From: Chloroflexota bacterium
Lineage (GTDB): Bacteria > Chloroflexota > Anaerolineae > Aggregatilineales > Phototrophicaceae
Direction: 5' to 3'
Assembly: GCA_003242205.1 (NCBI GenBank)
Contig: QGUR01000012.1
Coordinates: forward strand, 1 to 28,904
DNA length: 28,904 nt
Shown piece by piece: positions 7,698-14,219 of the stretch (positions within the stretch are counted from its first letter, which is position 1; every line of letters begins with the position of its first letter). The translations under genes were made by a program, and so were the position numbers. The notes below the pieces were generated by a model. It was not told where the DNA came from. It worked only from the letters and a program-made list of their open reading frames with translations, and did not search any database.

Positions 7698-8489
7698 TTA
7701 TGACAGGTGCATGTTCGGCGTTCTCATGCCGAATCTGTTGTAGAAGGCATGAAAATCGTTGTTGCTCGTCCACAGGAGGAAGTTATAGATGCTGTAGAGG
7801 CCGCCGACGCGGGTCAGCAGTTCGCGCAGGATGTTGCGGGCCGACAGTTCCGGCGCTTCGGGTGGATACCACATGCCGACGCGCAGCCAGTCCTGACCAT
7901 CGCCAAAGGTGCTCATCCACTCATTGGCGTAATTGCCGCGCGCAAGCTGTCGCGTGGTCACGTGCATGTCGCTTAGCCCTTCGCCGCTCCAGAAGCCGAT
8001 GCAGAAATCGCCGTCGAGGCGCTGCAGCAGCGTGCGGAACGTGTCGCGGTGGCGGGCGATCCCCAGCTTGGCAACCAGATTTTGCTGGTCCCACCACGCA
8101 TCGGGGGAGACGATCAGTTCGACGACGAAATGTTCGGGGGTGAGGCGGAGTTCGATGACCGGATGGCGACAAATGTCGACATTGCTGTTAGCGGCATTGC
8201 GTTCGCGGCCCATCAGCCGTTCGACCAGCAGCGCCTGCTCACGTGAGCGGCCATAAATCAGGGACAGGTTTTCCGTCTGATTGGGATTGACCACCGAGAA
8301 ACTGGAAATGGGTGTGGCCGTCCCCGCCCCGGCGTGCAGGTCATAGTTGAGGTCTCGTAGCCGGCTGTAGAGCGCCGTATGCAGCTCATAAAACTTGTCG
8401 TAGATAAGCTGCAACTCGCTGTCATGTTCGATGGAACCGGCATGACGCTTGGCTATGTGTTGATGATCGTGATAACTAAAGTAGCTCAT
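7698..8489 (-). CDS. Conserved-looking hypothetical protein, 263 aa, unrecognised
   Basis: I do not recognise a family. The 263-aa protein has no signal peptide or membrane segment and looks like a soluble cytoplasmic protein. The N-terminus is His-rich (SYHDHQHIAKRH). A helical stretch (about 22-48) is followed by alternating hydrophobic segments such as PVIELRLTPEHFVVELIVSP (about 109-128), and FCIGFWSGEG (about 161-170). The C-terminal third is rich in Trp, Tyr and Asn. The ATG at 8489 has only a weak GGGGCG upstream. It is a single-gene unit: its own terminator follows, and maeB is divergent on the other side. Even third-position GC use and a matching terminator support a real gene. The function cannot be stated. 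Confidence 0.75.
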   Translation of the reverse strand: MSYFSYHDHQHIAKRHAGSIEHDSELQLIYDKFYELHTALYSRLRDLNYDLHAGAGTATPISSFSVVNPNQTENLSLIYGRSREQALLVERLMGRERNAANSNVDICRHPVIELRLTPEHFVVELIVSPDAWWDQQNLVAKLGIARHRDTFRTLLQRLDGDFCIGFWSGEGLSDMHVTTRQLARGNYANEWMSTFGDGQDWLRVGMWYPPEAPELSARNILRELLTRVGGLYSIYNFLLWTSNNDFHAFYNRFGMRTPNMHLS

Positions 8490-8580
8490 TACCGCGCCCC
8501 AGCTTAATGCATTGATGGATGATTAAGACTGCTTCCAGATTACAACATTACGATAGCCTCGCATAGCAAAACTAATGAAA

Positions 8581-8606
8581 TTTCACATAAATTTCACGAC
8601 TTTCAC
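8581..8606. repeat. Three TTTCAC direct repeats in a divergent promoter region
   Basis: TTTCAC occurs at 8581, 8592 and 8601, spaced 11 and 9 bp (about one helical turn), in the AT-richer part of the 247-bp gap between the 263-aa gene (-) and maeB (+). This could be a binding site array for a regulator of one or both genes. No convincing -35/-10 pair was identified for either gene. Confidence 0.4.
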
Positions 8607-8736
8607 AAAACCTTCCTTGTTGTGGGCGAAATGTTGTGGCATAGCGCGCCCCGCACGCGCGATTTAGAATGTTAACGGTTGCCTGTCGCGCCGTTTCACC
8701 TTGTCTGGGGCGTGGCGGGCGGCTGAGGAGCGCACC

Positions 8737-10986
8737 ATGGCGATTACTAAAGAAGATGTTTTTGAGTACCACCGCCGGGAACGGCCCGGCAAGATCGAAG
8801 TCATCCCCACAAAACCGTTACAGACACAGCGCGACCTGTCACTGGCCTACTCCCCCGGTGTCGCCGAAGCCGTGCTTGAGATCGACCGCAACCCGGTAGC
8901 GGTCTACGAACTGACCGCCAAAGCCAATCTGGTGGCGGTCGTTTCCAACGGCACGGCGATTCTCGGATTGGGCGACCGCGGCCCGCTGGCGAGCAAGCCG
9001 GTCATGGAGGGCAAAGGCGTTCTATTCAAGCGCTTCGCCGACGTGGATGTTTTCGACATCGAGATCGACGCTCCAACCGTTGATGCGGTCGTGTCGGTCT
9101 GCAAGGCCATCGCGCCCTCGTTTGGCGGCATCAATCTGGAGGACATCAAAGCGCCGGAATGCTTTGAAATCGAACGGCGGCTGCAAGAGGAACTGGATAT
9201 TCCCGTTTTTCACGACGATCAGCACGGCACGGCCATCATTTCGGGCGCGGCGTTGCTCAACGCGCTGACGCTGGTGGGCAAGCGGATCGAGGATATTCAG
9301 ATTGTGATTTCCGGAGCCGGGGCTGCCGCGGTGGCGACGGCCAATTTCTATCTGACGCTGGGCGTGAAGCGTGAGAATATCGTCATGGCCGACGTGTACG
9401 GCGTGGTCTACGAAGGCCGGGAGATCGGAATGGATCCCTACAAGCAGGCGTTCGCGACCCAACGCGGTTGCCGCGTGCTGGCCGAGGCGATCGAGGGAGC
9501 GGATATGTTCCTCGGCCTGTCCGCGCCCAACGTGCTGACGCCCGACATGGTGAAAACGATGGCTCCCGATCCGATCATTTTCGCTCTGGCCAACCCCACG
9601 CCGGAGATCATGCCCGAACTGGTGCGGGAAGTTCGGCCCGACGCCATTATCGCCACCGGGCGCAGCGACTATCCCAATCAGGTCAATAACGTCCTGTGCT
9701 TCCCGTTTATCTTTCGCGGCGCGCTCGATGTGTACGCAAGCGCCATTAATGAAGAGATGAAGCTGGCGGCGACGCGGGCGCTGGCGGCGCTGGCCCATGA
9801 AGATGTGCCGGACAGCGTGCTCAACGCTTACGGGCTGACGGCGCTGCGTTTTGGGCGCGATTACCTGCTGCCCAAGCCGCTCGACCCACGCGTGCTGATC
9901 TGGATGGCTCCCGCAGTGGCACAGGCGGCGATGGCGACGGGAGTCGCACGCCGCCAGATTGACATCGCCGCCTACCGCGACATCCTGTACAGCCGTCAGG
10001 GGATCGGTCAGGAGCTTCGCAATCGCATCAGCAACAAGGCGAAGATGGGGCCAAAGAAACGGGTCGTCTATGCCGAGGGCGAGGAAAGTAAGATCATCCG
10101 GGCGGCGGCGCAGGTCGCGGATGAAGGCATTGCCACGCCGATCCTGCTGGGGCGCGCTGATAAAATCCACCACATCATCGACCAACTGGGGCTGCGCTTT
10201 AAGCCGCACATCGTCGATCCCTATGACGAAAGCCTGCGCGAGCGCTATCGCGAGCTGCTCTACCAGCTTCGCCAGCGCAATGGCGTCACACGCGCGCGGG
10301 CGCGCACGTTGATTCGTGACCGCAATTACTTCGGCCCGATGATGGTCCACGCGGGAGATGCCGACATTTTCCTGAGCGGGCTGACGGCGGAATATCCGGA
10401 CGTGGTGCGGCCTGCGCTGCAGATTTTCCATACGCGCCCCGGCACGAAGCGGGCCAGCGGCGTCTACATCGTCATCGTCAAGAATCGCGTCTATCTGTTC
10501 ACCGATGCCACGGTCAATATCGAGCCGGATGCTCAGACGCTGGCGGAAATCGCGATTCTGGCGTCGGACTTCATGCGAACGCTCGATATCGAGCCGCGAG
10601 TCGCCATGCTGTCGTTCTCAAATTTTGGCAGCACGCCACACCCGTTCAGCATTAAGGTGCGCGAGGCGGTCGATATCGTGCGCCAGAAACGGCCCGACAT
10701 CAAAATCGATGGCGAAATGCAGGCCGACGTGGCCGTCGTGCCGGAAATCATCGAACAGCGCTATCCGTTCAGCCGCGTGAAGGACGCCAATGTTCTGGTG
10801 TTTCCCGATCTGGGTTCGGCCAACGTCGCTTACAAGCTGCTCAACCGGCTGGGCAACGCGCAAACCATCGGCCCGATCCTGCTGGGCATAGGCGCGCCGG
10901 TTCATGTGCTGCAGGCAGGCGACGATGTAGAGGATATTGTGGCGATCACGTCGGTCGCGGTTATGGACGCGCAATCGCGCGCCTAG
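8737..10986 (+). CDS. maeB: NADP-dependent malic enzyme, MaeB type (malic enzyme fused to phosphotransacetylase-like domain)
   Basis: This 749-aa protein converts malate to pyruvate and CO2 while reducing NAD(P), feeding pyruvate and NADPH pools. The malic N-domain (about 10-150) includes LAYSPGVAEA with Tyr38, LGLGDRGPLASKPVMEGK (about 77-94) and NLEDIKAPECFEIE. HDDQHGTA (159-166) contributes metal-binding acids, and SGAGAAAVA (192-200) is the nucleotide-binding loop. From about residue 425 there is a phosphotransacetylase-like domain (YAEGEE, VFPDLGSANVAYKLL, IGPILLG). In MaeB proteins this domain is regulatory, typically sensing acetyl-CoA, rather than catalytic. The length matches E. coli MaeB (about 759 aa). 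The ATG at 8737 has GGAG at 8727-8730, 6 nt upstream; an earlier TTG in frame was rejected. It appears monocistronic. Confidence 0.95.
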   Translation: MAITKEDVFEYHRRERPGKIEVIPTKPLQTQRDLSLAYSPGVAEAVLEIDRNPVAVYELTAKANLVAVVSNGTAILGLGDRGPLASKPVMEGKGVLFKRFADVDVFDIEIDAPTVDAVVSVCKAIAPSFGGINLEDIKAPECFEIERRLQEELDIPVFHDDQHGTAIISGAALLNALTLVGKRIEDIQIVISGAGAAAVATANFYLTLGVKRENIVMADVYGVVYEGREIGMDPYKQAFATQRGCRVLAEAIEGADMFLGLSAPNVLTPDMVKTMAPDPIIFALANPTPEIMPELVREVRPDAIIATGRSDYPNQVNNVLCFPFIFRGALDVYASAINEEMKLAATRALAALAHEDVPDSVLNAYGLTALRFGRDYLLPKPLDPRVLIWMAPAVAQAAMATGVARRQIDIAAYRDILYSRQGIGQELRNRISNKAKMGPKKRVVYAEGEESKIIRAAAQVADEGIATPILLGRADKIHHIIDQLGLRFKPHIVDPYDESLRERYRELLYQLRQRNGVTRARARTLIRDRNYFGPMMVHAGDADIFLSGLTAEYPDVVRPALQIFHTRPGTKRASGVYIVIVKNRVYLFTDATVNIEPDAQTLAEIAILASDFMRTLDIEPRVAMLSFSNFGSTPHPFSIKVREAVDIVRQKRPDIKIDGEMQADVAVVPEIIEQRYPFSRVKDANVLVFPDLGSANVAYKLLNRLGNAQTIGPILLGIGAPVHVLQAGDDVEDIVAITSVAVMDAQSRA

Positions 10987-11017
10987 CTGTTGCGGCGGCA
11001 GCGTTCAGCCACAAGCC

Positions 11018-11059
11018 GCGCCTGCTCCTGTCTCCGATCCCATTGAGGGAGCAGGGCGC
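11018..11059 (+). terminator. Possible maeB terminator
   Basis: GCGCCTGCTCC (11018-11028) pairs with GGAGCAGGGCGC (11048-11059) with one bulged base and a 19-nt loop, about 31 nt past the maeB stop. Only a short T run (TGTTTAAAG) follows, so it may be a weak or rho-assisted end. Confidence 0.4.
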
Positions 11060-11068
11060 TGTTTAAAG

Positions 11069-11224
11069 TTACTGGTGGCCGCGCAGTTGCGCCGCTCGCG
11101 CACCTGCCATTCCATCGAGCGCGCCCTTGATCGCCATCACCGGCTGTGGCCCGCCGACCGTCGACGCCGGATTGCCGGGCTGCCCATATATCACGATTGC
11201 CACCTCCATCCCGCTGCCGTCCAT
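11069..11224 (-). CDS. Possible small protein, 51 aa, unrecognised
   Basis: The frame reads MDGSGMEVAIVIYGQPGNPA and continues to end in AQLRGHQ. It has ordinary amino acid composition and strong GC preference at third positions, unlike the poor-quality frames on the other strand. ATG at 11224 has AAAGGGG 12 nt upstream; an in-frame GTG four codons earlier is an alternative start. It lies antisense between two plus-strand genes. It may be a genuine small gene, a decayed fragment of a longer one (the frame stays open upstream without a better start), or chance. No homologue is recognised. Confidence 0.3.
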   Translation of the reverse strand: MDGSGMEVAIVIYGQPGNPASTVGGPQPVMAIKGALDGMAGARAAQLRGHQ

Positions 11225-11420
11225 CGGCTCAGCCACCCCTTTGCCACGCCCGCGATACGGTCTTTTTAATGTGCAAGGTAACTTTAAGCGTGAGCTAAAC
11301 GAGGGGCCGGGCGCCAGCTAAAAAGAGACTTGGCAAGCGATCAGGTGGATGGATCGTCGCGTGATGAACCGGGATGCCGGACATTCATCTGGCGGCTATT
11401 TCCGTCGTTGGGCTTAGAGT

Positions 11421-11450
11421 CCAAACGCCCCAGGGGGGAGGGGCGCTTGG
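11421..11450. other. Inverted repeat 1 in the leader of the propeller gene
   Basis: CCAAACGCCCC (11421-11431) pairs with GGGGCGCTTGG (11440-11450) with one mismatch and an 8-nt G-rich loop. It lies about 170 nt upstream of the TTG start. Confidence 0.5.
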
Positions 11451-11466
11451 CATGGGGAACTTGCGC

Positions 11467-11494
11467 CATGGTTCACTGGGGGCAATGAACCATG
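11467..11494. other. Inverted repeat 2 in the leader of the propeller gene
   Basis: CATGGTTCA (11467-11475) and TGAACCATG (11486-11494) are perfect 9-bp complements around a 10-nt loop, 16 bp after the first inverted repeat. Together they look like two tandem hairpins of an RNA element or a pair of protein sites. Confidence 0.5.
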
Positions 11495-11620
11495 ACCACA
11501 CGAGACTTTAACATGGACACAACCGGATTGCACAACGATTTCCCTACGTTTTAGCCGTTCTTAGGGTAGATTGGATGCCAGAGCCTCGCGCCAGCACAGG
11601 TTATACCGGAGGGGCGACCT

Positions 11621-12859
11621 TTGACCAGCTTGCTTTATGCTCTTGCTCGATCCGCGCCGCTGTTAGCTTCAGTCGTGGCCTTTCTGGCGTTTGCCGCTGC
11701 GCCCGCGCGCGGGCAGGGGCCGTTTTCCGGCCCTGCCATGACCGGCCCGATTCTGGCAACAGTGCCGGCTCAGGCGAACAGCGTGCTGCTTTACGACCTC
11801 GGCACTGACACGCGCCGCGAGTTGTCCTTCGGCGCGTTGACCCATACATTCTGGGGTTTTTCGCCCGATGGCTGCCGGTTACTGGTGACGCTCTCGGACG
11901 GCGCTGAACCGGCGCGTATGATCAGCGCCAGTCTGGACGGCGAGGACGTGCGCGAGCTGGTGGACTATACCGAGATTCCAGATAGCGGCTGGGGCGTATG
12001 GGAGCCGCAGTGGTCGCCCGATGGCACGAAAATCGCCTTCACGATGGTTCGCGCCACGCGCTACCTGAACGTGCCCGCCCGTCAGGCGGAGGACGAACCA
12101 TATGAATACCGGATTGCGTGGATTCCGGCGCAGGGCGGCGCGCCCACTTTTTACAGCGTCGCGGGCGACGAACATACGCCGCAGTGGTCGCCCGATGGCG
12201 CGTGGCTGGCCTATGTCGGCTATGAGAAGCGCATCGCCGGCGCGGACCCGACTTCAACTGCCGAGCCGACGCCGCAGCCTCCTCCGGGAGTGACGCCGCC
12301 CGCCATGCCCACCGTGCGCGAGGCGGATTTGTGGGTTGTCAGCGCCGACGCCGCCGAGAAATACCGGCTGACCTTCTTCACAACGGGCAGCGTCGGTATG
12401 CCGCGCTGGAGCCCGGATGGCAACCTGATCGCGTTCGTCTACTCGCCGGTCGGCAACAACGACCAGTTCTGGATGGTCGGCAACCAGCCCGGCGCGATTC
12501 CCACGCAGTTGAGTTTCCAGTGGAGCCTGATCCTCGATCTGACGTGGCTGCCTGATAGCTCGGCGATGCTGGCGGCAGTGCGCGATTTTGGCGGCCCGTC
12601 GCCGAACCGCCTCCTGACCATTCCGCTTGTCGGGCTGGCCGACTCTGGCGCGCGGCCCTATGTGGACGACCCGGCGCTGACCTATGCGGACTTTCCGCGT
12701 TTTAGCCCGGACGGGCGCTGGCTGGCCCTGCGCAGCGAGTACAGTCTGGCCCTGCTCGATACCGGGACAAACGACTGGTTTCTGCTCGATGTCGCGCCGG
12801 GGAATACGCCGCCCTACTGGTCGCCCGCAGGCTTCGAGGGGGAACACCGCTGTTCGTAG
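11621..12859 (+). CDS. Secreted TolB/PD40-type beta-propeller protein
   Basis: This 412-aa protein has a signal peptide (hydrophobic core about 12-28, probable cleavage after ARG31) and so acts outside the membrane. It then carries repeated PD40/WD40-like motifs: FSPDGCRLLV (80-89), WSPDGTKIAF (131-140), WSPDGAWLAY (189-198), WSPDGNLIAF (263-272), WLPDSSAMLA (309-318) and FSPDGRWLAL (361-370), with a degenerate WSPAG near the end. These form a beta-propeller like the C-terminal domain of TolB, usually a binding or scaffold surface. A Pro-rich linker (about 215-231) interrupts the blades. The TTG start at 11621 is supported by GGAGGGG ending 6 nt upstream. The ligand is unknown, and there is no Tol-Pal context. 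Confidence 0.85.
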   Translation: MTSLLYALARSAPLLASVVAFLAFAAAPARGQGPFSGPAMTGPILATVPAQANSVLLYDLGTDTRRELSFGALTHTFWGFSPDGCRLLVTLSDGAEPARMISASLDGEDVRELVDYTEIPDSGWGVWEPQWSPDGTKIAFTMVRATRYLNVPARQAEDEPYEYRIAWIPAQGGAPTFYSVAGDEHTPQWSPDGAWLAYVGYEKRIAGADPTSTAEPTPQPPPGVTPPAMPTVREADLWVVSADAAEKYRLTFFTTGSVGMPRWSPDGNLIAFVYSPVGNNDQFWMVGNQPGAIPTQLSFQWSLILDLTWLPDSSAMLAAVRDFGGPSPNRLLTIPLVGLADSGARPYVDDPALTYADFPRFSPDGRWLALRSEYSLALLDTGTNDWFLLDVAPGNTPPYWSPAGFEGEHRCS

Positions 12860-13046
12860 CCGGCGCATTCAACGGGTCTGGTAAACAGGAATTGCATGAC
12901 ACCTCGGCTGGCGCTTCGTGAACAACCGGCATACGGGCGAAAGGGCTAAGGATGATGCCCTGAAGATCGCTTTCCGAAGGCATGACAACGCTTTTTTACC
13001 CACGCTAATCGGCCAGCCGTTCGGGATGCGATACGTATACGGTAAG

Positions 13047-13079
13047 GCGCTGGCCGGTACGGCAACAGATTGCCAGCGC
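13047..13079. other. Inverted repeat in the gap before the TIM-barrel gene
   Basis: GCGCTGGC (13047-13054) and GCCAGCGC (13072-13079) pair perfectly around a 17-nt loop, about 60 bp upstream of the next start. It may be a factor-dependent end of the propeller transcript or a regulatory site. The rest of this 282-bp gap shows no gene. Confidence 0.4.
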
Positions 13080-13141
13080 TTGCGCTTTAGTTGTAGACTG
13101 AGGATGTACTGCGTTCGACCGCGATCTCAGGGAGCGGCCAC

Positions 13142-13954
13142 GTGGCTGATCGAGTACTCCTCAGCGCCGGACAGGGCAACATTCACGAGTGCATCGATGT
13201 CGCGGTTAAATGCGGTCTCGGTTTGGAACTGATGGTGTTTGCCAACCCCGACATTCTGGACGGCGCGTGGCGGGAAACGGTTGAAGCTTACCGGGTGTTT
13301 TTGGAACCCGTTCCCGGCCCGGTGATGCTGCATGGCCCGTTTATGGACATCGCTCCGGGCAGCCCCGATAGGCGTGCGAATCAGGTGGCCATCGAGCGTT
13401 TCCAGCACGCCATTCGCATTGCTCGATCACTCAACGCCGAAAAAGTCATCTTTCACGCCAATTTCATCGGGGCCATACGCGCCGATAGCTACCGGCGAGG
13501 CTGGCACGAGCGTAACGTCGTCTTTTGGAACGAGATAGCCGAATATGCGCGCCAGTACGATGTCGTCATCGCCGTCGAGAATATGTGGGAGTTCGACCCG
13601 GAGATCATTGGCGCGGTTTTAAGAGAGGTTGACCACCCGAATCTGCGCGCGTGTCTGGATGTCGGGCATGCCCGGTTATATTCGGACGTGCCGTTGAAGG
13701 ACTGGCTGGCGGCGCTCGAACCCTATCTCGTACACGTCCATCTGAACAATAACGACGGCGTTTCGGACATGCATCGTTCGCTGGACAGCGGCGTCATCGA
13801 CTATCACCGCGTTCTGCCGGAGCTGCGCTCGCTGAGTAACCCTCCGTCGATGACGCTCGAGATGAATTGTCTGGACGACATGCTGAGCAGCCTCGAATTT
13901 CTGGAACTTCGACCACCCGGCGTCAACCTGTCCGGCTGCCGGGCGGGCCGGTGA
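13142..13954 (+). CDS. Sugar phosphate isomerase/epimerase-like TIM-barrel protein
   Basis: This 270-aa protein belongs to the xylose isomerase-like / AP endonuclease 2 TIM-barrel superfamily, which isomerises or epimerises sugars using a divalent metal. Expected strand-end residues are visible: HGPFMD (64-69), FHANF (104-108), VENMWEFDP with Glu146, CLDVGHARLY with Asp173 and His176, VHVHLNNND with His198/His200, DMH with His211, and LEM with Glu240. The start is GTG at 13142 with GGAG at 13131-13134, 7 nt upstream. It stands alone between the propeller gene and clpC1, so context gives no substrate. An endonuclease IV role cannot be excluded from motifs alone, but the short length and the missing DNA-binding loops favour sugar chemistry. 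Confidence 0.82.
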   Translation: MADRVLLSAGQGNIHECIDVAVKCGLGLELMVFANPDILDGAWRETVEAYRVFLEPVPGPVMLHGPFMDIAPGSPDRRANQVAIERFQHAIRIARSLNAEKVIFHANFIGAIRADSYRRGWHERNVVFWNEIAEYARQYDVVIAVENMWEFDPEIIGAVLREVDHPNLRACLDVGHARLYSDVPLKDWLAALEPYLVHVHLNNNDGVSDMHRSLDSGVIDYHRVLPELRSLSNPPSMTLEMNCLDDMLSSLEFLELRPPGVNLSGCRAGR

Positions 13955-14007
13955 TCCGCGCTCAACCTGTCCATGATGAAAGCAGCAACGAAATATTGAT
14001 GCGACTC

Positions 14008-14036
14008 TTGTGTAAAACAGACGTTCTTCTTATGTT
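14008..14036 (+). promoter_or_regulatory. Possible clpC1 promoter
   Basis: TTGTGT (14008-14013) and TATGTT (14031-14036) are 17 nt apart. GTTGTC (14034-14039) overlaps the -10 and forms an inverted repeat with GACAAC (14053-14058). Matches to consensus are moderate and the leader would be about 180 nt. Confidence 0.3.
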
Positions 14037-14147
14037 GTCCCTATAGACTGATGACAACGGAAGATCTCTGTTGTGGTCCCGGAGGTTTTTAGGTAGGGCC
14101 TCGTAATCAGGACGATAAGCCATACATGCGCGCAAAGCCGGTACAAT

Positions 14148-14159
14148 GAGGATATCCTC
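14148..14159. promoter_or_regulatory. 12-bp palindrome upstream of clpC1
   Basis: GAGGATATCCTC is a perfect palindrome directly after TACAAT (14142-14147), about 60 bp before the clpC1 start. TACAAT could be a -10 box although no good -35 precedes it. This could be a repressor site; no CIRCE or CtsR heptad was found. Confidence 0.35.
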
Positions 14160-14219
14160 GTCGGACCGGGGCGCCTGTGCGGTTCTAAAATGAGGTCAAT
14201 TCCATGAAGGATAGTCCAC

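Larger units (their letters stand above)
10987..11620. other. 634-bp gap after maeB: hairpins, a possible 51-aa ORF, structured leader
   Basis: No large gene fits here. From left to right it holds a long stem that may end maeB transcription (11018-11059), a possible short minus-strand ORF (11069-11224), and about 300 bp upstream of the propeller gene containing two adjacent inverted repeats (11421-11450 and 11467-11494). I saw no tRNA or recognised riboswitch. No convincing promoter for the propeller gene was found, although TTGCAC at about 11527 could be a -35 box. Confidence 0.6.

Noticed and set aside
8737..10986. Malic enzyme fused to phosphotransacetylase domain as a novel fusion
   Set aside because: This is the standard MaeB architecture with ordinary length and motifs.
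12860..13141. Short plus-strand open frame in the gap before the TIM-barrel gene
   Set aside because: It overlaps the TIM-barrel start in another frame and has no ribosome site or coding-like composition.
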